From Rostratula benghalensis (taxonomy: Eukaryota; Chordata; Aves; Charadriiformes; Rostratulidae), in contig VXAI01000035.1 of NCBI GenBank assembly GCA_013399305.1, forward strand, positions 4,224,646 to 4,288,645: a stretch of 64,000 nt of DNA, given 5' to 3'. Numbering within the stretch: position 1 is the first letter of the stretch; each line of letters begins with the position of its first letter. Of this stretch, positions 37,756-49,702 are shown piece by piece. A program made the position numbers and the translations under genes. Under the pieces are notes generated by a model. It searched no databases. It saw only the letters and a program-made list of their open reading frames with translations, and was not told where the DNA came from.

Positions 37756-40014
37756 CACTGCCACAGTTTGAAGAGAGAGCATTAAGTTAAATGAATTTGA
37801 CTTTGGTTGGCGAAGGGTAATAGTAGTCCTTTAAGAGCTGTTTGCTTTCCTCAATTGTCCTTGGTGCTGGAATTGCTTTTGTAGCTAAACGGCAAAATGT
37901 GTTTATAGGGCTACGGAATATGGAGATAAATTTAGCCTGTCAAACAGATATTATTGGGGCTTTTTTGTGTGCTGTGTTTCTGGGAGTGAATCCTGACTAC
38001 AGCGCTTTCATTCCAAGCTGTGTGTGCCTTTGGACATCTTACAGGACTGTCCATGGAGCTTTTCTGTTTGATTTATGACCTTGCCTGTGTGGACTTCTGA
38101 TCAGATTTTATTCTCATTTAGTGCAAGTTGGGCTAATTATGAAAGTGACAAAGACTCTTTCATTGTGCTAAAGCTTTTTGAATGACAAAAAGGGGGGCTT
38201 TAAATTAAAATGAACTTTAACAAGGCATTTTCACATTGAAGTGATACACACTCCACCACTGATAGAGTAATTCATTTTCAACCCTTTCTGATTCTATAAA
38301 CACATTGTCTCACAAGATCAGTAATTTTTTACCTCTCAGGCTAATGAAGAGTGGATGGTAGACCAATGAATTCTCTTTTTGCAGAACTGTTTTGACATTC
38401 TTATTTTTTTCTTAAATATCAAAGAAAGGACAAAGAGCTGTGATTTTATTGCATTAATATTAATAATCATTTATCTGCCAGAAAAACATTTAAATATCAC
38501 TTGACATTTGCAGAGAAAGATTAATGTTTAATTTACTACAAACATAGAAATACTTTGAAATAAAAGGAAATGCTTCTGGATTTGGCAAAATGAAAAAACC
38601 CCAACAAAATTAAGACAGACATTCAGATATAATAAAATATTCTAACTATAGTTAGACAAAAACATGTTGGTGCCGTCTAAAATGTCAATATTTAAATTAT
38701 CACTTCTGATTGAAAAAAATAACATCAACTAGATAGTTTTTTAAGGTCTAATTTAAGCCTTAACTAAACAAAGATAAATGAGGGTAAGCAGTTTTCTGTT
38801 ACATCCATGTGGATACAGTTCAGAAGTCCTGCTATAAATTATATTAGTATTATAAAAACAAACCAATGTAATGTAGTTCCAAACATTATTGGCATTTTAT
38901 AATTATTGACTGGAAGTGAAGGACTTCCAGAACAGGCTAGTGACTGGAGGAAAGGAAAATAGCAAGGCACGAGAGTTAGAAAATGATGTAAGTGAAAACA
39001 CAGGAACAAGTTCTATTACTTTCAGAAGGATCAAAACACGGTATAAGAAAGAGAGAAGTATGGAAATCACCTTGTGCTACAAAACATGTCAGACTAGGAA
39101 CTACAGCAGAGGACTAGATGAACAGTGAAGTTGTGTATCAGTCTAATCTGATGAAATGGCTAAAAATGTACCTAGGCTGCATGAAAGTCTATCTGTAAAT
39201 TTTATCATGGAGATTATATTATAAGATTTCACTTCTAGGCAATGAAATAATGGGATTAATGCATTGAATGAGAATGAAATTTCTGGCCCCCAAACTGTTT
39301 TTCTGACTAGATTGATAATGGCATAGAGAATGAAATTCAGTTTCATAATAAACTAAAATAAGACTGTTGCTTCTGCAAAATTGTATATAGGACAGATATT
39401 ATTCAGATCTATTATTCAGACTATCTGTACAGAACCATTCTTCAAGGAAATTTTTGTATAAGATACAGAAGAAAAGTTTTGAGTATAAAATAAGTAATGT
39501 ATTAGTTAAAGAATTTTTTTACTCAAGATCCATGTCAAAAAGCAAGACAATACCTGGAGACTTTTTAATTAATACTCTTTCTTTCTTTTCTTTAATAAAA
39601 TAAAAAAATATATTTACAACTTTGATGACTTTTGAGATGTCCTGGAGAATATAATTTAACTACAAGTCTCCAGACTCATTGATGTTTCCGTCACTTAATT
39701 TTCCTCAAGTGACAGTTTGTAGTTATACTAGGGAAGGATTGTCCTGGAAAAATGGTGATTCCGTGTATCAGGCACCAAACTAGGCCAAATGCAGAATTAC
39801 AGCATTACTGTACACTCATAAATCAACTGGAGTAGCCTCACTTGTAGGAAGAAACAACTGTTTTGCCTTTTAGGGTCTTTGCAAAACGATGGCTATGTTG
39901 AGCAGGAAACATTACATAAGTAGGACTACTGTAATGTACTTAAGAATAAAAAATAGGCAGCTGTTAACATTTTTAAACGTTTGTAATTTTTTGCTTGCAC
40001 AGTGGTGATGTCTA

Positions 40015-40430
40015 GGCAGCGGGTAAAGATGAGAAAGTTTTACATTAGAGGGCAACACGTAGGTAGCGACAGATTTCAGTGCTGTACATTTAGCCTTAAC
40101 AAAGTAGGGTTTTAGAGAGATTTCTCCCTGCTACACAGCAACAATGGTACAGCCCGCTGTGGTTTGGTGCTTCATCTCCCCCGTTCTGCCTCGGTGGTTC
40201 CTTCCGCGGTTAAGGCTGCAGACGTTGTTATCATTTATTTATTAACTTATTAATTATTTATTTAGGATAGCACCCATTATATGCTAAGTGACTTCCAAAC
40301 AGAAATTTCCCCCAATGCTTTTCCTTTAAGAGCTTTGCTTTGAAAGATGTGATACGGGCACAGGCGTCAGATACCCATTTTGGCAGCGTGTACTTTGTTA
40401 AAGAAAGCTCAGTTTCGTGACACTAATGCA
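40015..40430. promoter_or_regulatory. CpG-retaining intron segment (candidate conserved element 1)
   Basis: Within AT-rich intron 2 this segment keeps several CpGs (AGCGGGT near 40018, CACGTAGGTAGCGAC near 40058, CCGCTGTGG near 40154, CTTCCGCGGTTAAG near 40202, ACGGGCACAGGCGTCAG near 40354) and a (TTTA)n-like stretch near 40233. It contains no repeat I recognise and no coding frame of note. It may be a conserved enhancer-like element; no conservation could be measured. Confidence 0.2.
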
Positions 40431-42969
40431 AAACCTCTTTGTATTCCGATTTTCCTTTAACAAAGGTTCACTGCCATGGATAAATAACTGCCCATCTGTC
40501 ATTGGAGGCCTTTGGGGAACTGATAAAGAGGGAGCAGAGAAATCAGTAGTCTACTGTTTTTCTGGGGATTTGGTGGTTTTGGCGTAGTGGGTGTGGGCCT
40601 CTGATTTTTAAACGTTCTTGACACTCCCTGCTAAGTTGGTGCATTGCTGCTTTACTGCTCCCAGTTCCTGTGTTTACATGATTTTGTGACTTTGGAGAAT
40701 TTACCCTGCAGTCTTGGGCCCTACTGATATTTTTGCGATTTGTAAGGATCTCACGGGCGCAGGAGGAGTCAGAGACTGATTCCATTTTATCCACCCTTTC
40801 CAATTCCTCTTCACAGTGAATGCTGGCATTTTATTCTTTACAGCTTCAGGTTTTTAGGCCCTTTAACGGAAAGCGTCAGTATTTTTTGAGAAAGGCAATT
40901 TTGAAATAAGGTTCTTTGGCTGCAAGTGATTAAATATCAGTCTTATTTGATCAAAACTATTGAATTCCTTCAGTAAGATTTTATTGTATAATTTCTTTAT
41001 ACATATGTAATCCTGCTGTTTACACAATGGTATTTGTACTGTATTGGGATATCTATTGCTTGTCCCTTGTGCTATTTTGCTCATGGTGGTTTTTGAGCAA
41101 TAACGATCACTAAATCTTTAGGATTACTTGTTGCAGTTTTTCATTGTGCTCTAAACTGGGATCACCACAAAGACTGCTCCTTTTAATGAATCCAACAAGA
41201 CAGAAAATGCCCCTGTTATCCTAGCTGTTTGTGCTGTCTTTCTAAATATTACTGCTTACTCTTCTGAATTAACTTTAAAGGAAAGTTGCAAGTGATGTAA
41301 GTAGGTGCCCTTTGGGCTTAACACATGCTAGTACCTTAAAATTATTTGTATTTTGAAATCTGTGATAGTGTCCTTATTGCAGGAGGAGCTTGAAAAATAC
41401 TGGTCAAAATTTTTAACCCCTGTATCCCCCCACCTCCCTCTCCCAAACATCACTCAAACACCAGTGACTGACAAAAGTATTTTTTTCTGAAAGGAAAATG
41501 ATGCTAGTCCCACAACTTTCTTTTAATCTAATGATTCAGATTAGCTGCTGTGGGTGATAAATTCTGCCTCCTACTCTAATTCAGATAAAAGTTTTTATTT
41601 AAAAAAGTCCTGTGGGTGTTTTAGTCTAGGCCACACTATTTATTAATATTTCTGCAATTTAATTCAATACAAAAGAATTACAGATTTATTCATTACACTT
41701 ATTTGGGACCCCTGAGAAACAGTAGCTGTGATTCCAGGTACCATGGGCAGAATGTCCTTAGGAAATGGGTCTAGGGCACATTACTGACATCACTTGTGAG
41801 CAAAAATATTGGAAAGAGTGGAACTCAGACTGTGATCCTGAAAAGGTGTAGAAAATCAGGTTGTGTTCTCATTGTTATGAATTAGGAGCAGCAGCATTAA
41901 AATCAGTGTTGTTACACCAAAAGAGAAAGGATAGTTGGAAAGGATAGGAACGTGCATAAGGTTTGGATTCACTGCTCTTCTCCATGTTGTGGCCGAATCC
42001 TTTGGTAGTGAAAGTAACAAACAAATGGAGACCTGTAACTTATATACCCAAAAGACTGATACAATTTATTTTAATGCTATATTCATAGGTAAACAAGAAA
42101 AATGTAAATGCTTTAATTTTTATGTTCTGTCGCTCACAATTAGATTTTATCACATTGTCTAATTACAATAATAGCCCAATCAGAATTGCTCACCCCCTAA
42201 AAGTTAATCATTAATGTGTAGATCTCAGTTTACCCTTTCCCGTGATGGGAGTTGGCCTTTTACCAATTGCTACTCAGAGCTAAGATAGTCATTGTTCCCG
42301 TACAGTCTTTTTCACAAAAGCTACCAAATTACTGTCCTTTGGATGTCACTATTGATAAAAACTTAAACCAAAATGGAAACACAGCAATTTCAACTTGCTT
42401 AATTGAGGAGGGAGGACAGAAGAGAGACTAAAAATACAAGTCTGAAGTATCCAGCTTCTCAAGCTGTGTACTTTTTAAATGCTTTGCCTATTTGATAGTC
42501 GAACATTTCTCAAAGGTGATTTGGATTTTGACTGGAAGCTGAGTCATGAGCATTGCCATTGTTTTAAGTGAAACATCAGGTTATTAAAAGAATACTATAT
42601 TATTGAAGAGTATTGCCCTTTTTTCCCCTTCAAATGTTGATTTAACTGTAGCAATGTAGATATTACTTTGTATTGCAGAATATAAAATGTGCAATTTTAA
42701 TAATTTAAATTATACTTTAATTTATAAGGTGTTGTATATGTGTTCTTTATGACACTGTCTTTTTATTCAATTCATGTTCTTTGCAGTTTTACAATCTAGA
42801 TTTGACATATACTTTGGGCAGGAGGCCAGGAGATGATGCAAAACCAGTCACATGTTTTTGAAGAACATTACTATTTCATTAGGTTTTTTCCTATTTAAAA
42901 GTCAAATGCTATTTAGAAGTTGTTCAGGACTTCTCACCAAACTATTTTTTTTATAAATTCTTTCCACAG

Positions 42970-43097
42970 ACAAAGACTATAAAGCCAGCGGGAATTTACA
43001 ACTGATACTCTTAGATGCACTCCTCTCAGAAGATGTCTTATCTTTCACTCGAGAAGTTTTTACAGATCTCAGTCCCTGTAGCTCCTGTTCCATTTAG
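42970..43097 (+). CDS. Candidate alternative 3'-terminal exon of AGBL4
   Basis: The sequence TATTTTTTTTATAAATTC then TTTCCACAG (to 42969) is a good polypyrimidine tract and acceptor. Spliced from exon 2 (phase 1, last base G) the frame continues as GAC then 41 codons, reading DKDYKASGNLQLILLDALLS and on through EDVLSFTREVF to ...SSCSI and TAG at 43095-43097. An AATAAA signal follows at 43106. The frame is open in the one phase that exon 2 allows. The product would be 93 residues: the first 51 of CCP6 plus 42 new ones, with no carboxypeptidase domain, presumably non-catalytic. I recognise no homology for the new tail. Chance remains possible, since 47 open codons in this frame is not long. Confidence 0.3.
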
Positions 43098-43105
43098 AAT
43101 GTATC

Positions 43106-43150
43106 AATAAAATGCCTTTGTGTTATCATCTCGATGTGTTTTGTGATCTT
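43106..43150 (+). terminator. Candidate polyadenylation signal with GU-rich downstream element
   Basis: AATAAA at 43106-43111 is followed by CTTTGTGTTATC and then CGATGTGTTTTGTGATCTTT (43132-43151), the arrangement of a hexamer with a GU-rich downstream element. It lies 8 bases after the stop of the candidate terminal exon. Cleavage here would give a very short 3'UTR of roughly 20-40 bases. AATAAA alone is common in AT-rich introns; its position makes it notable. Confidence 0.35.
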
Positions 43151-43779
43151 TAAGGATGAATTCCATTGAGGGTATTCCATACTCTACATTTCACCTCATA
43201 TTGTGAAATATAGAGTTGCACACAACACACACATATATATAGATTAATACTGTTGGGCTATCTTGGGCTTGATCCCAGGTTCAACTGGTGAAAATGATGT
43301 ATATTCCAATCTGTTCCTTGGTTGTTTTTGTTTAAAGAATTTGTATAGATTGAAATGCAGCTGCAAGTGTATTAGTGATTTTCTATTGCTTACTTGTCAA
43401 GATTTTTATTGTGTGGATGAAAAATAGTATTTCAGAACCTGGCAGCATATTGACAAAAACAGAAGAGCACTTTGTGTAATTCTCTTTTGAAAAACTACCT
43501 CTTTTAGAGACAGAGATTGCCCCAGCTACTTCCATTCATATGTATCTTGATCAATAGATTTATTGATAGCTTTCAGCCAAGATTTAATTCTTTTTTCTCC
43601 TCAGTTCACCATGGTGCTCACTTCTCTGAATTAAGAAACTCAAATTAGGCTCCTATAAGCAAGGCATACAATATGCAAGTGCTCTAGGTGTAAAAGGAGG
43701 CATTTGACCTTTTGTTGCTAATCTGTGACAGGTGCAGGCTATTTTCTTCCAAATGGTGTTAATTTTCATGTGCAAATCC

Positions 43780-44215
43780 ACCCCCTGAAACCTGCATTCT
43801 ATATATCCACCACAGGGGAATTGGTGGTCATCATGAGTACTGTAATGGACAGCTGAGAGGGATAATCACTGATATTTCAGCACATTCATGCCCGCGACTC
43901 AGTCGTTTTTAGTGCACTTCTGTTTTCACTGCTTATTAGGGAGGCTGAAGTTAGTTATTCATCGCTGGACAAAAAAAAGTGTCTGAGAAAGTTCATGTGC
44001 AGGGAACAGCACATTGTTACAAATTAGTTTCCTTTACCATTTCTGGCAAACTCATTACAAAGTAATCGCGCCCTGCGCTGAAGTGCACTTCCTCTGGGAC
44101 CAATAACTGTAAATAAGCAGGGCTGCAAGCTGGCTGATAAGTTGTTGTTCTGAAGATAACGGTCCTTTTTAGCAGAGTGTTTGACCTTTTTCTTTATATT
44201 GCCTCAGGCTTGTCT
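43780..44215. promoter_or_regulatory. CpG-retaining intron segment (candidate conserved element 2)
   Basis: A block of more balanced base composition with retained CpGs (CATGCCCGCGACTCAGTCG near 43888, ATCGCTGGAC near 43960, AAGTAATCGCGCCCTGCGCTG near 44060, AACGGTCC near 44158). GTGCACTTC occurs twice (43913 and 44083). It contains no recognisable repeat or coding frame. The texture resembles conserved non-coding enhancers often found in large developmental-locus introns. This is inference from composition alone. Confidence 0.3.
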
Positions 44216-46194
44216 AAGACCCTCAAGGTCTATTTTTCATCTTAAAATTCTCTGTAGGAAAGCACAATGTGTGGTTTAAGAAGATTTTAGGATTGCTTAC
44301 CATATCTATATTTTCTTTTCTAGCATTTTTATGATAATTGTTAGAATGCTTAGTAAGTTTAGCTAGCATTTTCTTAAGCAGGTTTTCTTTCTTCGTGTAA
44401 AGTACACTTTTTATTGATGTAGGAAGCAATATACATTAATATTTTATGAGGACTAAGTGTATGTTGCATGATTAATAAAATAGGAACATTAGGCTTTTTT
44501 TCTGACTTTTAAAGAAACTTGAAACATGCTATTGACCCCTTTCACTATTCACATCTTGACAGCATTGCACTTAACATTACTCTATAAAGCAATTTAAACA
44601 AATATAATTAAGAATTTCAGCTTGAATGATTAAAGAAAAGTATGTCTCTTCTTTTCTCAGTATGCTAAAAGTATTGAACGGAGCTGTGACTGAAAATTGA
44701 GCATGTCTTAAAAACAAACCCCAAGGCTAAGTGAAAGTCAGCTTATAGACATTTGGGAATTTGATTTGTTCACATCTTTCCATCAGTTTAAAAAGATCTG
44801 TGCCAGTATTTCTGTAAAGTAAAATAATAGTGGAAAAAACCCGCCGCAACTAATTTCAGAGTTCATAGGAGAAAAAAATCCATAATGTGTTGTAAAGTGC
44901 TGGCTACTCTAATAAATTGCTTATTTTACATTTAAGATATAGTCAGAAGGTCATTTGGCAACCAGACATGCACCCAAACTGTAAAAAAGGAATTTAAACA
45001 CAGAAATGGCCTAGAATGCCAATAAGTTCAGATCTTACTGCTCATAATGTTGTCAGGCTTTTTTCCCTTGCAGATAGCATTGCTTAATCAGTTCATTAAT
45101 TTTACATGCACCTTAAATAACGTTATTAATATCTTGTGTTGTATAATGTTAACCCCCAAATATCATGCTAATGACTAATTATGGAGCGATGATGCTTTAA
45201 AAAACTGTTGTGAAATCTCATAGATAAAACTTTATTCATTGCAACTGTGTTAATTGACTGGAGAGGTGATGGTTTCACACGGGCATGCACCCAAAGTAAA
45301 GCAAAGCAAAGCTGATGTTGTAGTAGCGTGAGACTTTTTGACTTTAAAAGAACACGCTTAACAATATTGTTTTGAACAGACTCTCTTACTGATGGCACAA
45401 ATTAGGAGATTTTCAAGGTCGGCAGAATAAAAACTGTGCATGGGAAGGGTCTTACTGCAGTTGTTTGAGACTGGAAATTGTTGGTGGGTACATTACACAC
45501 AATTGATGCTTTTTATCTTTCTCAAATCTATCATCAGTTCAGCACAGAAACTCTCCACTGCAGGTACTGCAAAGCAGAGTGCCCTTATTGTGTAATTGCA
45601 CAGAGGTGCTTCTGGCATAGGAGAAACTTAGTAACTATTCATTAAACAGCTTTCTGTCTTGATATGCATTTAACAAAAAACAAAAAAAGAGAGAGAAATT
45701 TTAAGGAAACTTATCGAGGTATTAAAAAATAAAAGCAGCTTAGAAGTTTATTGCACTTAAGAAAAAACAAGTTTATCTTCAATGTTAAAATATTAACACA
45801 GTATAACAGCAAATGGAATAGCATAGCCTATGTCTGAATTCCTGTTTCAGAGTTTCTAATGCATTTCACTCTGTTACCTGCAGAATTGGAATATAACTCT
45901 CAGTCATTAGGATAAATCTATTTTCCATGGTTACAGCAGTGTGAAGGCGATATGTAAAATTGTTAACTTTGTTTATGAGATTAACATTGGGAAGTTTATA
46001 TCCTCTCTTGGACACCAAAAGGTGTTTTTCAGTGGTATAATCACTTTTCTACAAAGCATCTTTAAAAGCGAGGAAATGTTTTGTTCTTACAGTTCTAGGC
46101 TTCTTTGTACCAAAACTGCTGTCTTGTTTAATGACATTGGGTTGAAATTAGGCTGACAGATTGTGAGCAAAGGCTGTGATATTCCGAACAATAC

Positions 46195-46330
46195 TCTCTT
46201 GAGCACGAGGAACTTGTTGAATTGGTTACCGAAGGCATTAGTGTTGGGTCCAGCCTATTTAGCATCTGGAAGACAGAGAAGAAATAGCGCTCTAATGAAA
46301 CGTACAAATGACACTGTACTGCAAATGGCT
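46195..46330 (+). mobile_element. Possible old CR1 ORF fragment
   Basis: TTGGTTACCGAAGGCATTAG then TGTTGGGTCC...TATTTAGCATCT and GAAATAGCGCTCTAATGAAA leading to AAATGACAC resembles a decayed CR1 reverse-transcriptase region ('GVLGPVLF-N-F-INDLDEGIE...KFADDT'). The similarity is by eye and weak, and neighbouring sequence does not extend it. Confidence 0.3.
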
Positions 46331-47265
46331 GCAGGTGACTATGGCAGCTGATGTGGACTGTGAAGGAGGCTAGCAAGAGGCAGTTCTGCAAGCCAAAAGA
46401 AAAGAAGTGAGATACAATTTGCAAAAGCAAAAACACTGCATTAAGAGGGAGGTGAGTATTCAAATCAAGTGTTGCAGATAAGGAGAGAAAAACCAGTGTT
46501 GGGAGTCCCAGGGAATCATGTACACAATGATTAATTTGTTAAAGATTCTGCTGGATGGGAGGTAGATATATAGGTTTTCCAGAGCAGACTAACTCGGAGT
46601 GGTTCCAGCACTCCGGCTCTTCACCGTGAGTGATTTCACTGACATTGGTCCAATTCTTCAGTGCTAGTTTAGGGATCCTATGGACTCTATAAAGACATTC
46701 TGAATGGGCCATCTGTCCCCTGTACAATTCATATCAGTTTGGTGTTGAAAAAGAAGCTGAAATATGCAAAAGGTCAGAAATCAAGGTCTCATTTTTCTGT
46801 TTTTATTTACCTGCTTAACAATCTTTTAGTTTCCTGTGCCTTGCAGTACAATTTTTTAACGATCTTTGAATTTAAAATATAAATTTAATTGCTTCTGTGT
46901 CCTTTTTTGGAAGTAATTAAATCAAAATTTACACCTCTGGACTATGCTGCAGGTAACTTTATCCATATCTGGAGTTGCTGGGATTGTTGGAAGGCACGTA
47001 TACATAGTAGATTGTAAGCTGAACCTGGTCCACAGCCTGTGTTCACCCAGCCTGCTGATTTAATCTTAGAGGATCCACCAGTATCACATGCACAGCTCAG
47101 GTTGAAGTGACTCTGGGTGTCCACACATTAAGCTTTCTCTAGAGAGAGTTTAAACTACGACCTGTGAGGCAATGGGAATCCGACCTATGTAACCCAACAG
47201 CTTGGACCACCTAAATTATGAAATACACGATGAGCATTATTTTCTCAATGATGTCATATGTTCAT

Positions 47266-47612
47266 GAGGGGATACCTTATTAATGATTACAAGTATCTGA
47301 AGGGTGAGTTGAAGGAGGATGGAGATGGACTCTTTTCAGTGTTTCCCAGTGACAGCAACGGGCACAGCCTGGAACACAGGAAGGACCATTTGAATATGAG
47401 GAAAAACTTCATGGTGAGGTTGACAGAGCTCTGGAACAGGCTGCCCAGGGAGGGTGTGGAGCCCCCTTCTCTGGTGATTTTCAAACCCCACCTGGATGCA
47501 GAGCTGATGTGCTCTGGGCAATCCTGCTTTAGCAGGGGAGTTGGATTAGATGATCTCTAGAGGTCCCTTCCAACTCTGATAATTCCATGACAATTCCATG
47601 ACAATTCATAAC
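47266..47612 (+). mobile_element. CR1 LINE 3' end with open ORF C-terminus
   Basis: A ~350-base CR1 copy whose reverse-transcriptase C-terminal frame is still open: YLKGELKEDGDGLFSVFPSD at 47294-47353, RKNFMVRLTELWNRLPREGV near 47400-47459 and GVGLDDL then stop at 47558-47560. It ends with GAGGTCCCTTCCAACTCTG and three repeats of the CR1 terminal octamer pattern (ATTCCATGACA, 47582 on). The open frame and intact tail suggest it is younger than the other CR1 copies here. It is 5'-truncated and cannot move by itself. Confidence 0.9.
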
Positions 47613-47778
47613 AGTTAGTAATATGGTAAAAAAAGTGTCCTTTAATTGAAGGTATTGCAACGCAATGGCGTGATTATAGCACTCTTATTTCTTCTGTTGT
47701 TGTGAAGAGCAGTGATAGATTTGACCCGTGGCAGGAACTGAACTTAGATGAGTAAGGGACTTGACAGCCTAAAGTCAG

Positions 47779-47783
47779 GCAGA
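47779..47783 (+). repeat. Target-site duplication, left copy (GCAGA)
   Basis: GCAGA at 47779-47783 is repeated exactly at 48489-48493 on the other side of the LTR, as expected for integration with a 5-base staggered cut. Confidence 0.75.
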
Positions 47784-48488
47784 TGTGGTGGGTTGACCTT
47801 GGCCAGGTGCTTGACACCCATTGAACTGCTCTCTCACTCAACCTCCTCAGCAGGATGGGGGGAGAAAATAACATGAAAAAGCTTGTGGGTCAATATCAAG
47901 ATGGACATTTCTCACCAGTTACCATCACAGGCAAGCAGGCTTGCTGGAGGGAAACCTAATTTGTTGCCCGTTAAAGTAGGTTTGGATAGTGAGAAACAAA
48001 GAGAAATTACAATGCCTTCCCCAAACCCTTCCCTGTTTGCCAGGATCCTTGGTTCCTGACCCATCACAATGAGGGGCACAGGGGTCTGTGCTCAGTCCGT
48101 GGAAGTTCCCCTCTGCCGCTCCTCCCCTCACACACTGTTCCCCTTGCCCCAGCCTGGGCCCTTCCCACAGAGCGCAGACCCTGTCAGGAGAGCCCGCTCC
48201 AGCGTGGGTCCCCCGTGGGCCACCGGTCCTTCAGGAAATACCCCGTCTGCTCCAGCCTCTCCCCACAGGACACAGGGGAGCCTCTGCCCCTGTCCCTCCT
48301 CCTCCTCGAACCCAGGTGCTTCTCAGGCTCCAGTGTGGCATTTTTGCCCTTCCTTGAATGCACTTTCACGGAGGTGCCACCACCTTCGCTGTGGGGCTGG
48401 AACCGGCACAGGACACCATCGGCCTCTCCTCAGAGAGCTCAGGGCTGCAGGCCCCACCACCAGCACCTGGGCACGCACACCCAATACA
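47784..48488. mobile_element. Solo LTR of an avian endogenous retrovirus (705 bases)
   Basis: The element begins TGTGGTGGGTTGACCTTGGC and ends CACACCCAATACA, so it has the TG...CA ends of an LTR, flanked by the 5-base duplication GCAGA. The opening, the middle (CCGCTCCAGCGTGGGTCCCC near 48191) and the ending match a widespread avian LTR I recall from non-galliform genomes. A 5-base duplication fits class III (ERVL-type) elements. No gag, pol or env sequence and no second LTR lie nearby, so this is a solo LTR left by recombination. Long open frames through it (such as 48069-48635) reflect its GC richness. The orientation of transcription is not determined. Confidence 0.75.
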
Positions 48489-48493
48489 GCAGA
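48489..48493 (+). repeat. Target-site duplication, right copy (GCAGA)
   Basis: An exact copy of 47779-47783, directly after the LTR's terminal CA. Confidence 0.75.
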
Positions 48494-48543
48494 TGACATT
48501 ATTTATATTTGGCAAAGGTATTCTAGCTGTACAATATTGCTGC

Positions 48544-48573
48544 CTTTTTTTTTCTTTCCCCCCCCCCCCCCCC
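48544..48573 (+). repeat. Pyrimidine tract ending in poly-C (16 C)
   Basis: T9-C-T3 followed by 16 consecutive C (48558-48573) makes a 30-base pure pyrimidine strand just outside the LTR. Poly-C of this length is rare and can form triplex or i-motif structures in vitro. Homopolymer length may be inaccurate. Confidence 0.9.
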
Positions 48574-49686
48574 AAATATTTCATATGCCAAATGTATCCT
48601 TCAGGCAAGTGTTTAGGAACAGATTGTTAGCATGAAGCGGTTTTCTGTAGAGGGAATCAGCGAAGGGAATTTTCTTCTGAAAAGAAGAATGTGGGTAGAA
48701 AAGTAGAGGATAACATTAAAAATAGAGAAGATTAAAAATGTTCAATTAGTAAAGCCAGAAACAATTTAGGATAAGGAAGACATCCTGCAAATATAGTGAT
48801 GAAAAGAGTTGAAAATGGCTTTTTTTTCTGCTTCTTTTCCACCCCAGAACAGCAAAGCAGCTGAATTTTGCTGCTTGTGCTCATACTGAGTAGCGTGTTA
48901 CCAATGAGCAGTCACAGTGACTGAAATGGGGCTTGCTGAGGAGGGAATTGTTTAGCTGAAATAGCATTTTACATAGCTATTTGAACCCAACAGTACATAT
49001 CCCACCCAAAAATATATCTCTATACCCAAAAATATACCTGAAACCATACAACCAAGTTATCACACAGTGCTATTTTTTAAATAAATGTAATTTAGCATGT
49101 GAGCTAAAGCATGGCCCAGTCTTACAAGAACTGATGAGATGGGTTTTGTGTTGGATCAGGAAAATCCATAGTCTTATTTTTGTAGTGTATAAATGAGAAA
49201 TGGATGGCCCTGTCTTTAAAAATCCTGGCACAGTTCAAAGGAAAAAAGCCAATTTAGCAATTTAAAAGCACTTAGCAAGTTTTCCCAGTGCTGAACTTCA
49301 TTTCTACAGCCAGTGTGGCTGCTTGCTGAATAATGCCATAGGGGACAACCAATCTCTCGCTATATTTAAAAATATTATTCCATGAAATTTACCAGGGAAA
49401 AGCTGAGGCAAAATCTTGAAGTCTTGTTTGTATCTTTGGAAGGAGGTGATAGTAGATGCAAATGGTAAAGGAAAAGTATTAAGATAGTTTTTGGATCCCA
49501 AAGGAGCTGAAAACTGGCCCAGGTGTGGGAACAGAGGGATGCTCAAAGCACCAGCTGGAGGGCCCAGGTGGAAAATTGAGGACTCTTAAATCTTAGAGGT
49601 GCTTGAACATGGGCAGCAAATGGCAAGAAAGAAATCTATACAGGTGGGGACTAAAAGAGCTGCAGGGACATTATCAGAAAAAGAGG

Positions 49687-49702
49687 AAAAAAAAAAAAAA
49701 AA
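49687..49702 (+). repeat. poly-A tract (16 A)
   Basis: A 16-base A homopolymer followed by GAAAAAGAAAC, ~330 bases upstream of exon 3. No retroposed body is recognised to its left. Confidence 0.9.

Noticed and set aside
48069..48635. 188-codon open frame
   Set aside because: Runs across the solo LTR and its GC-rich tail and on through the poly-C tract; no retroviral protein motif; compositional artefact.
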